NCBI GenBank assembly: GCA_017619755.1
Contig: JAFZRU010000008.1
Location: 1-64,000, forward strand
Origin: Prevotella sp.
GTDB taxonomy: Bacteria > Bacteroidota > Bacteroidia > Bacteroidales > Bacteroidaceae
Reading direction: 5' to 3'
Length of the DNA stretch: 64,000 bases
Shown here one piece after another: positions 56,697-64,000 of the stretch. The translations under genes and the position numbers were made by a program. Within the stretch, counting starts at the first letter, position 1; every line of letters starts with the position of its first letter. A model generated the notes under the pieces. It worked only from the letters and a program-made list of their open reading frames with translations, searched no databases and was not told where the DNA came from.

Positions 56697-58661
56697 CTAT
56701 TTGTCATAGCCATATTCCGGGTTCTCATACATCGAGATGTTGATTTTGAATCGCATCATCTCGTCGAGGTTGTGTACGGGATGCTCCATGTCCTGCGGTA
56801 TGGGCCTGTTGGAGAATGTTTGGAAATAAAGCAGGCAAGCATCACGCCACCAAACGGCGTCCCGCGCCTGAATGCGCAATTTCCGCTGCACCTCCTCGAA
56901 TCGTTGTTTGTCCACAAAAGGCTTCATGGCATCCCATGTAGCCAGGAAGCCACGTGCTTGTTGCACCCCCTTGTCATACCTGTGACACAACTCATCCCAC
57001 AACGTTCTTCCATTCTTCATCTTGTAATCCCATGGCAGGTGGTGGAACCATAGCAAGTATTTGTCCGGGCAAGTGTTGACATCGTTGTACAAGGCGCATA
57101 ACTCCGCAGGATATTGCGACACGGCATCGGAGCCGTTCTTTGTCCGGTCGAAGCCCAGTCCCATCGAGTCAGCCTTGTGATAATAGGCCGGTGTCCAGTC
57201 GCGTCGAATGCCGGGAACATCATACCATGGCTCTGGTCCGTAATGATGCCCACCGGCGAAGATGTGGTGCAGCCCCAATGGCATCATATAGTTGACGCAG
57301 GCGTCGCGGCTCTCCGTCATCACCTTCACCATGGGTTTCACCAATCCATTCTCATTGTCAAAGGTCTGCCTCATCCATTCCTCTGCAATGTTCTCCGATG
57401 ACAGGTCAGGATTCCAGGCAAGTCGTCCGAAAGCATACCAATTTGCCTGTGCAAAATGATGTCCACACCAGTTGACATCATCTCCGATGTTGGCCACCCC
57501 GGCCATGGCCCTCAGGCTTTGCGGCTTGACCAAAGAGAAGAACTCCTTCCACATGGGAGCGAGGAAGACGAGGTGGTTTGCCGCCCCCAGATATTCCTGC
57601 GTGATTTGGAACTCCACCATCACAGGTGTCTTTTGGACAGAGGTGAAGAGCGGGCTGTATGGCTCGCAAGGTTGGAAGTCCACCGGTCCGTTTTTGATTT
57701 GGATGATGACATTGTCATGGAAAAGTCCGTCAAGCGGCATGAACTCCTCACAAGCTTGCTTGGCCCTGTCCTTGCTTTGCGGGTTATAGACAAAGGCCCT
57801 CCACATGACCATTCCCTTATGCGGCTTGAGGACGTCTGCCAACATGTTGGCTCCTTCCGCATGTGTGCGGCCATAATCGCATGGTCCCGGCTCCCCCTCC
57901 GAATTGGCCTTGACAAGGAAGCCTCCGAAATCGGGTATCATCTTGTATATTTCCGTCACCTTTCCCTTCCACCATTCCACGACATTCTTGTCCAAAGGGT
58001 CGGCCGTCGCCAATCCTCCCAACTTGATAGGAGAAGCGAAATTAACGGAAAGATAGACCTTTATGCCATAGGGTCTCAGGATATCAGCGATTTGTTTTGC
58101 TTTTTGCAAGTTTTCAGCCCCCAGCGCATCCGGCTTGGCATTCACATTGTTGAGCACCGTTCCGTTGATGCCAATGGAAGCATTAGCCCTGGCGTATGTC
58201 TTTAATCTCTGAGGATCAAACTTCAAAAAGATGCTCTTCCCCGCGAATCCACGTTCTACGGTGCCATTGGGGTTGTCCCAATGGTTGAGTATGCGCAAGT
58301 CGAAGGCTGGCTTCTCGCTGACATTGACGGGAACGTCCCCCTGCCCCATCTGCTGGAGTCTGAGCAGATGGTATGCTCCATAGAGCATTCCTGCGTCATT
58401 ACTGGCAGCGATGGTGGTTTTCCCACCCTTTGTCGTGATGACATATCCATCCTTAGGCACTCCTTTCTGTTTTTTCAACACCACAGGATTGCCCGTCCAA
58501 TACTGCTTGAGTTCATCCATCGCCACTCCCTTGACACCGGTCACTTCAGCCTTGCCGAAATCCTTGTAGCGAAGCCACAGTCTGCTGCCATCCTCCGCAC
58601 GTGCCACGGAGGCCACTGTCAAGAGGATTCCCAACATGAATAGGAAAGGTATTCTTTTCAT
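56697..58661 (-). CDS. Glycoside hydrolase family 67 alpha-glucuronidase
   Basis: The frame is open from 58796, but the first 45 residues lack a signal; ATG 58661 (MKRIPFLFMLGILLTVA) gives an exported 654-residue enzyme. GH67 marks: N-terminal domain (VITTKGGKTTIAASNDAGML), barrel with AYARANASIGINGTVLNNVN-type segment, the probable acid E255 in NSEGEPGP, and further catalytic segments NGPVDFQPCEPYSPLF and VEFQITQEYLG. It removes (methyl)glucuronic acid from the end of xylo-oligosaccharides and so completes GH30/GH3/esterase action. It is not beside the other xylan genes. Confidence 0.94.
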   Translation of the reverse strand: MKRIPFLFMLGILLTVASVARAEDGSRLWLRYKDFGKAEVTGVKGVAMDELKQYWTGNPVVLKKQKGVPKDGYVITTKGGKTTIAASNDAGMLYGAYHLLRLQQMGQGDVPVNVSEKPAFDLRILNHWDNPNGTVERGFAGKSIFLKFDPQRLKTYARANASIGINGTVLNNVNAKPDALGAENLQKAKQIADILRPYGIKVYLSVNFASPIKLGGLATADPLDKNVVEWWKGKVTEIYKMIPDFGGFLVKANSEGEPGPCDYGRTHAEGANMLADVLKPHKGMVMWRAFVYNPQSKDRAKQACEEFMPLDGLFHDNVIIQIKNGPVDFQPCEPYSPLFTSVQKTPVMVEFQITQEYLGAANHLVFLAPMWKEFFSLVKPQSLRAMAGVANIGDDVNWCGHHFAQANWYAFGRLAWNPDLSSENIAEEWMRQTFDNENGLVKPMVKVMTESRDACVNYMMPLGLHHIFAGGHHYGPEPWYDVPGIRRDWTPAYYHKADSMGLGFDRTKNGSDAVSQYPAELCALYNDVNTCPDKYLLWFHHLPWDYKMKNGRTLWDELCHRYDKGVQQARGFLATWDAMKPFVDKQRFEEVQRKLRIQARDAVWWRDACLLYFQTFSNRPIPQDMEHPVHNLDEMMRFKINISMYENPEYGYDK

Positions 58662-58722
58662 CTTTTTATTGTTTTTGATTATTATGGTTATTTCAAAAAG
58701 TTTTCGACATTCAATATTAGTG

Positions 58723-58730
58723 CAAAGATA
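58723..58730 (-). promoter_or_regulatory. Probable -7 element for GH67
   Basis: TATCTTTG on the minus strand, 62 bases before ATG 58661. The -33 region is weak, suggesting activator dependence. Confidence 0.5.
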
Positions 58731-58842
58731 CACATTTTCTTTCAAAAATGCTTTAGAAATTGTTTCACTTTTTTGAGATTCTGTGTCACCGCCCATTTGT
58801 TATGGTATCAGCCTTGGAAATCATACCCCAAAAGACACCTAA

Positions 58843-58867
58843 AAGCCCGGGGTGGTAGCCCCGGGCT
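58843..58867 (-). terminator. Terminator of the minus-strand SusC-SusD operon
   Basis: AGCCCGGGG (58844-58852), loop TGGTAG, CCCCGGGCT (58859-58867): a perfect GC-rich 9-base stem. On the minus strand it is followed by TTTT, 60 bases after the SusD stop. Confidence 0.82.
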
Positions 58868-58927
58868 GAGAACAACGTGCCATCCAAACCTTCTTGGAAA
58901 AATGAAATCCAAGACATGGCTCCATGC

Positions 58928-60841
58928 TCATTTGAATGGCAGATACCAGTTTTTCTTGTCTTCGAGGTTGACAGTTGGGTTTTTGAATGCCAGTTTTCTT
59001 GCCAACCATCTGCTACCGAAATTGGCATCATATAGTCCGGCCTCGTTCTTGTGCCTTGCGAGGCGCATGAGGTCGTAATACCTGCAACCCTCGAAAGCGA
59101 GTTCCAGCGCATACTCGTCACATAGCAAGTCCTCCACGGCGTTGATGGTGTCCTGCTTCGTGACACCCACGTTCACCCCGAAGGTTTCTGCAATCTCCTT
59201 CATCTTCTTTCCCACGATTCGGTCAAGTTTGTAAGGTGACTTTCCCGTTTGGTAGCTGGAGCCTCCCTGGCCTCCCCCTCCGGCATAGTCGCTTGCGGCC
59301 TTTCCTGCTCCATGGGTATGAATGCCGAAGGCTGAAGTCCTTGGGAAGAGATAAAGGTTTTCCTCGGAAAGCAAAGGATAGATGCTTTGCAGTTTGCTGC
59401 GCGTTTCCTCAGACAGGTAATTGGCGTAATACTCCCCATTGCTATTTCTCTCAATGAGGTTGTCGCTCAGTCCGTCCTTGAGAATGGCGAAAGCGGCATC
59501 GGGCATTCCGAGTCTGTTGAAAGCCTCTGCCAAGTGGAGCAGCACGGTGCTTGTCCTGTAAAGTACGATATTTGCATACTTGTACTTGTCGATCCATTGG
59601 TGCGTGGAGTCATCCACGAGTGTCTGGTGGATGATGCTCCTCAACCGCATGTCTCCGCATTTGGCGACATTGATGCTGTCGTAGTCATTGATGCCACCCT
59701 TTGCATAATAGTAGTACTCCGTGGAGTCAGACAAGAGGTTGAGAGCGTCGGAAGCCTGAATCTGTATTTCATCGATGTACGGGTTGGTGTTTCCGTTGGC
59801 GCTAAGTTCCTCCGATGTGGCGTAATAGTTGAAGCCAAAAGCGAGCGGGACGTTTGTGACGCATCCGTTCTGACGGTTGACGGCCATGGGGATGTACGAG
59901 ATGATGTCCGTGGTGGAGTTCCTGCCGAAAATGTCGCTCCACTGTGGCGAAGTCGTGACCCTGGCCCCAATGAGACTTTGGTCGGGCAGGTCGTCGTCCC
60001 CTTGTTCCCCAAATCTTCCCGAACTGATGCTCTTGGATGCCATGGGTGCGACGTATGGGCTGCTGGTTTCTTGCGCCACTTGTGTGAGATACGTGACGTA
60101 TGTCTTGGCAGCCTGGTCGTAGTTCCCCGTTTCGAGGTACAAGTCGCCGAGGACGACAGCCACGGGGATGAAACACAACCTTGGGAGGAAGGTCTTCGCC
60201 GTGCTCTCCCAGTTGGGCGAGCCTACGGCATGCCCTGCCGTCAGTCCGTATGTCGGCACATTGTATGCCTTGTATTTCTCCAATTCGGGTGCGAGTTGGT
60301 CCACGATGCCTTGAAGGTCGAGTTCCGGATACTTGTTGTCATCGATTTGCGTGATTTTCGTCAGCGGCTCGGTGAAGAATGGCACTTTCTCGTAATTTCT
60401 TCCGAGTTGCAAGTACGCCCAAGCCCTAATGGCCGTCACGGCAGCATATTCATCCATGACAACATTCGTGGAGCCTGTATATAGTTCCGTATTTCTCTTC
60501 GCCAAGTAATAGTTGCAGTTGTTGATGACGCGATAATAGACGTATGCGGAATCGTATTTGTTGGTGATGTTGGCAGAGAAGTTGGCGAGCTGTCTGAGGT
60601 TGTTGTCCGTATAGATGGTGGTTTTCACCAAGTCTCCCCTCATCTCCCCTTGGAAGACATACTGGTCGGCGAGCTGTTGCATGGCCTGGAGTATTCCATA
60701 TCCGTAGAAGACGGAGTCTGTCTTGTCGTTGATCTCCGGTTCGATGTTCTGTCTTGTGCTCTCAGTCTCCAAGATGTCGGAGCATGCCGTCAATGCCGCG
60801 ATGACGCAGCATGCGAAGAGCATTCGTTTGATATGTTTCAT
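58928..60841 (-). CDS. SusD-family surface lipoprotein, paralogue of the one at 15745
   Basis: The 637-residue lipoprotein (lipobox ALTAC, then SDILETEST) pairs with the SusC upstream on the same strand. It shares with the SusD at 15745 the segments GEMRGDLV, NKYDS, VINNCNYYLA and DEYAAVTAIRAWAYLQLGRN, and the end ALELAFEGCRYYDLMRLARH. It has a glycine/serine-rich insert near 525 (DYAGGGGQGGSSYQTGK). The shared features place it in the same SusD subfamily as the fasciclin-locus pair. Confidence 0.92.
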   Translation of the reverse strand: MKHIKRMLFACCVIAALTACSDILETESTRQNIEPEINDKTDSVFYGYGILQAMQQLADQYVFQGEMRGDLVKTTIYTDNNLRQLANFSANITNKYDSAYVYYRVINNCNYYLAKRNTELYTGSTNVVMDEYAAVTAIRAWAYLQLGRNYEKVPFFTEPLTKITQIDDNKYPELDLQGIVDQLAPELEKYKAYNVPTYGLTAGHAVGSPNWESTAKTFLPRLCFIPVAVVLGDLYLETGNYDQAAKTYVTYLTQVAQETSSPYVAPMASKSISSGRFGEQGDDDLPDQSLIGARVTTSPQWSDIFGRNSTTDIISYIPMAVNRQNGCVTNVPLAFGFNYYATSEELSANGNTNPYIDEIQIQASDALNLLSDSTEYYYYAKGGINDYDSINVAKCGDMRLRSIIHQTLVDDSTHQWIDKYKYANIVLYRTSTVLLHLAEAFNRLGMPDAAFAILKDGLSDNLIERNSNGEYYANYLSEETRSKLQSIYPLLSEENLYLFPRTSAFGIHTHGAGKAASDYAGGGGQGGSSYQTGKSPYKLDRIVGKKMKEIAETFGVNVGVTKQDTINAVEDLLCDEYALELAFEGCRYYDLMRLARHKNEAGLYDANFGSRWLARKLAFKNPTVNLEDKKNWYLPFK

Positions 60842-60880
60842 CGTTATGATAGTTTTAGCCGAAAATAAAAATCTTTCTAC

Positions 60881-63800
60881 TTAGAGGTTGACTTTGACCC
60901 CCATCAAGAACGCCCTGCTGTGGGCGAGGTTTCCACAGTCGATGCCTTGGTACAGCACGCCCGCCCCATTGGAGAATTCGGGGTCGCTTCCGAGGTATTT
61001 GGTGAACGTGAGCAGATTTTGCGCCTCCGCCCATACGGACAGTCCTTGCAGCCAAGTCCACGACCCAGGAATGGGCAGTTTGTATGAGAGATAGACAGAC
61101 TTGAGGCGGAGATATGACCCATCCTCTATCCATCTGTCGCTGAACCTGTTGTTGCCCATGGGGTCACCGAACGTGGCCTTGGGGATGTCTGTCACCTGCC
61201 CCTCGTATCTCCATCTTCCCATTTCTGCCACTTGCTGGTTGTAGAAGTTGGAGCCGGCGTTGAGCACCATTCTCTGGTAGTTGAACACATCGTTGCCCAT
61301 GCAGTAGTTGAATGCGAGACTTAGGGTGAGGTTCTTCCATGTGACAGTGCCGAAGATGTTTCCGTAGAAGTCGGGGTTGGGGTCTCCGATGACCTTCTTG
61401 TCGGCCTCACTGATCATCCCATCGTTGTTGACGTCGATGAAATGCACGTTGCCCGCCTTGAACTCATGCTTCTGACCAGCCTGGTCTTCCATATAGAGGT
61501 ATGTTCCCTTTCCGGCGGCCCTTGCGTCAGCATCGGTGGCGAAGACACCGGCCGTCTTGTATCCGTAGAACATACCTACGGGTTTCCCCACGGCGGTGAG
61601 GATGTTGTTGTCACCATAGATGGATGAAGTGTATGCGCCGTCCGGAAGTTTGGTCACCTCGTTGTCGTAATGACCGGCGGTGATGCCGAGTTCCACGTTC
61701 CAATCCTTGGAAACGACAGGCTTGACAGTGAGTGTTCCCTCATATCCCTTGTTCTCCAGTTCACCCTCGTTGCTCCAATACCTGTTGATTCCAGCGATGG
61801 GATTGGAAAAGGACTTCAACGTGAGCAGGTTGTCGGTTTTGTTCATGAAATAGTCGAACTTGAGGCCGATTCTATTGTCGAGCAAGAAAGCCTGGAGACC
61901 GATGTTGATTTTGCGGGTGCTTTCCCATTGGATTTTGTCATTACCCACATTGGTGAGTTGCGTTCCGATGGCGTCATAGTTGTATCTCACCGTTGTGTAT
62001 CCTGTTCTTGCAGCATAGTTGCTGATGCCGTCGTTTCCGCTGATGTCGTATCCTGCATTGAGGCGCAGGTAGTTGACGCCGGCGTTCTTGGGGAACCACT
62101 TCTCATTGGTGATCACCCAACCCAATTGCACACTTGGGAACATGGCCCATTTCGTTCCGAAGAGACTCAACCCGTCGGCATTCTCTCCGAAGCGGCTGTT
62201 GGCCTCTCCGAGCATAGTCAGCGTGGCGAAATACCTATTCATGAAGTTGTAGTCAGCATTGACGTATGCCTGTATCTGCCTCCACTCGTCGTTGGCACCG
62301 GTAATGGTCCTGTATCCCGACCACCCCAACGATGGGTTTTTGTCGCTTGTCGCTCCGTTGGCCTCCACGGCAATGTCGTTGGAGTCGAAAGTAAATGAGT
62401 TGTATCTCACACCTCCGAATGCGGCAATGGCATGCTTACCGTATTGATGCGACCAGTCGAGCTGCAGCTTCCCTACGATGTTGTTCTCCTTGGCGAACAT
62501 GGACTGTGCCTTTGCATACACCCTTCCTGTTCCGGCGATGTTGAAAGACGGCACGTCTCCATAGGGTCTGAAATAGCGTTGAGCGTTTCTGTTGAGCGTG
62601 TAACTGAACATGGCCGTGAGGTCGAGCCCCTTGACGATGTTATAGACCGGCTCCACCCTGACGTTGAAATAGGTGTTCTCCGCCTTGTTCTTGTTGTCGC
62701 CCTCAGCATTCTCGATGATGGAGACGGGATTGGCCAAGTCGTAGGCATGGTTTCTCTCCAGTTGGAAGAAGAGGTCGTCGGCTCCAGAGAGCAGCGAAGA
62801 AAAACCTCCTTTGCCGTTGTTGACGTGCTCGTTGTATTGATAAGGAGCGACGAGCGGCGACTTGATCATGGCCAAGGCGATGGGCGAGACGACGGTTCCC
62901 TTGGAGAAGTCTTCGGGCATACCGTTGTCGAAGAGGAAGTTGTTGGTCCTTGCGATGGAGATGTCGAATTTGGTTTTGAGGTTCCACAGGATGCTGATGT
63001 CGGTATTGAACCTGACGTTCATTCTGTTGAACGAGTTTTCCTTGGCGGCATAGTCGGCATTGACATATCCGAGCGAGAGGTTGTACATGCCGATGTCGTC
63101 TCCACCCTGCACGTTGATGCTGTAGTTCTGGGTGAGGGCCTGGTCATAGACATAATCGCTCCAGTTGGTGTCGTTGTGATACATGTGGTAATAATACCCG
63201 TTGGGGTCGTCGTTGAGGAACCTGAAGTCGATGCTCTTCTCCATGATGCCATCGATGGTACCGAGCAACTCCGTTGCATAGGTGCGGTACTGCTGTGCAT
63301 TCATGAGTTTGGGCAGTTTCGGCACGAGCGTGAGCCCTGCGGAGATGTTGGCATCGATTCTCGTAGCCATGGAGTGCCCTCTCTTCGTCTCGATGAGAAT
63401 GACACCGTTTCCTCCCCTTGCTCCATAAAGTGCGGTGGCGTTTTTCAGGACAGTGACTTTCTCGATGTCATCAGGTGCGATGTTGGCGAGGATGTTGTTG
63501 TATTGTCCGTCATGGAGAGAGTATCTGTCTCTTTGCATATCGAGTTCCACCCCGTCCACAACGATGAGAGGTTGAGCATCGCTTGTGATGCTGTTAAGTC
63601 CCCTGACGAACATGGCCGCTCCACCATCGACTGCCGCGGAACGCATGATGAGGCGCACGTCTCCTCCGAGTTTGCTTGTCATCTCGTTATCGACCGTTAC
63701 TCCAAAGCGGTTGATTTTCGCCTCTGCCTTGGCGGTGTAGTCGGTACCTGTCCCATACATGGGTTGGAACTTGTCCTTCATCATCTTGATGTGAACCGCC

Positions 63801-64000
63801 TGGGTGTCGTCACCAGGGATGATGGCCACTTGCTGGGACATGTAGCCCGGAGCGTGCACATACAAAGCCGTGGCAAAGTCAGGCACCTTGATGCTGAAAT
63901 TCCCATAGTCGTCGGTCATGGCAGTGTATCTGACATGTCCAAGTGCTTGCAGTTGCACGCCGGCCATGTTTTGGTTGGAGCCCATTTCAGTAACCTTTCC
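60881..64000 (-). CDS. SusC-family TonB-dependent transporter, N terminus beyond the window
   Basis: The frame stays open to base 64000, so the visible 1039 residues lack the signal peptide. The visible part begins inside the carboxypeptidase-regulatory-like domain (GVQLQALGHVRYTAMTDDYG), then plug (QPLIVVDGVELDMQRDR; TALYGARGGNGVILIETKRG) and barrel ending MGVKVNL. R..LHDGQYNNILANIAPDDIE and GHSMATRI match the SusC at 12459 closely, much more than any other SusC here. The SusD gene starts 39 bases downstream. A false start would be called at 63985, inside the domain. Confidence 0.92.
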   Translation of the reverse strand, partial: GKVTEMGSNQNMAGVQLQALGHVRYTAMTDDYGNFSIKVPDFATALYVHAPGYMSQQVAIIPGDDTQAVHIKMMKDKFQPMYGTGTDYTAKAEAKINRFGVTVDNEMTSKLGGDVRLIMRSAAVDGGAAMFVRGLNSITSDAQPLIVVDGVELDMQRDRYSLHDGQYNNILANIAPDDIEKVTVLKNATALYGARGGNGVILIETKRGHSMATRIDANISAGLTLVPKLPKLMNAQQYRTYATELLGTIDGIMEKSIDFRFLNDDPNGYYYHMYHNDTNWSDYVYDQALTQNYSINVQGGDDIGMYNLSLGYVNADYAAKENSFNRMNVRFNTDISILWNLKTKFDISIARTNNFLFDNGMPEDFSKGTVVSPIALAMIKSPLVAPYQYNEHVNNGKGGFSSLLSGADDLFFQLERNHAYDLANPVSIIENAEGDNKNKAENTYFNVRVEPVYNIVKGLDLTAMFSYTLNRNAQRYFRPYGDVPSFNIAGTGRVYAKAQSMFAKENNIVGKLQLDWSHQYGKHAIAAFGGVRYNSFTFDSNDIAVEANGATSDKNPSLGWSGYRTITGANDEWRQIQAYVNADYNFMNRYFATLTMLGEANSRFGENADGLSLFGTKWAMFPSVQLGWVITNEKWFPKNAGVNYLRLNAGYDISGNDGISNYAARTGYTTVRYNYDAIGTQLTNVGNDKIQWESTRKINIGLQAFLLDNRIGLKFDYFMNKTDNLLTLKSFSNPIAGINRYWSNEGELENKGYEGTLTVKPVVSKDWNVELGITAGHYDNEVTKLPDGAYTSSIYGDNNILTAVGKPVGMFYGYKTAGVFATDADARAAGKGTYLYMEDQAGQKHEFKAGNVHFIDVNNDGMISEADKKVIGDPNPDFYGNIFGTVTWKNLTLSLAFNYCMGNDVFNYQRMVLNAGSNFYNQQVAEMGRWRYEGQVTDIPKATFGDPMGNNRFSDRWIEDGSYLRLKSVYLSYKLPIPGSWTWLQGLSVWAEAQNLLTFTKYLGSDPEFSNGAGVLYQGIDCGNLAHSRAFLMGVKVNL

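Noticed and set aside
58662-58796. N-terminal extension of GH67
   Set aside because: Would place about 45 residues before an intact signal peptide and includes the -7 promoter element.
59387-60484. 365-residue plus-strand frame opposite SusD
   Set aside because: Antisense to a well-supported SusD gene, no family motifs.

Overview
The window is from a Bacteroidota chromosome, most likely Bacteroidales and Prevotellaceae-like. Five SusC/SusD outer-membrane pairs, many lipoproteins with short Bacteroidales lipoboxes, a hybrid two-component regulator, short C-terminal tails of the Prevotella secretion type (motifs such as YNIAGQRLG and YYDLHGRRLE near the end), and promoters of the TTTG / TAnnTTTG class all point there. 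No species can be named from sequence alone.

Region 1 (1-22.8 kb). After a divergent secreted-protein fragment comes a long plus-strand run: a four-domain fasciclin lipoprotein, SusC, SusD, two more fasciclin lipoproteins, a second and quite different SusC/SusD pair, and a 1315-residue hybrid two-component system (beta-propeller sensor, kinase, receiver, AraC output). An M28 zinc peptidase with its own promoter follows. There are no glycoside hydrolases, so the ligand may be a protein, glycoprotein or host/diet matrix rather than a simple glycan (inference).

Region 2 (22.8-32.3 kb). A large secreted protein of unknown function with three internal repeats is followed by a stand-alone SusC-SusD-surface lipoprotein operon with a strong promoter and a strong terminator.

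Region 3 (32.4-40.7 kb). A tightly coupled operon starts with an AAA-ATPase/PD-(D/E)XK protein and continues with a two-gene module present twice in tandem: a polytopic membrane protein followed by a beta-propeller lipoprotein with a CxxCH heme-type motif. A small DUF1294-like membrane protein ends it.

Region 4 (40.8-58.7 kb). Genes suited to decorated (glucurono)xylan: esterase-GH3-esterase, GH30 with a Nudix gene on the opposite strand, a SusC/SusD pair, and GH67 alpha-glucuronidase. Between SusD and GH67 lie unrelated genes: a FeoB-associated small protein, tRNA-Cys, a LysM glucosaminidase and umuDC.

Region 5 (58.8-64 kb). A minus-strand SusD/SusC pair, the SusC cut by the window edge. 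It is paralogous to the second pair of region 1, suggesting a second copy of the fasciclin-type locus beyond the window.
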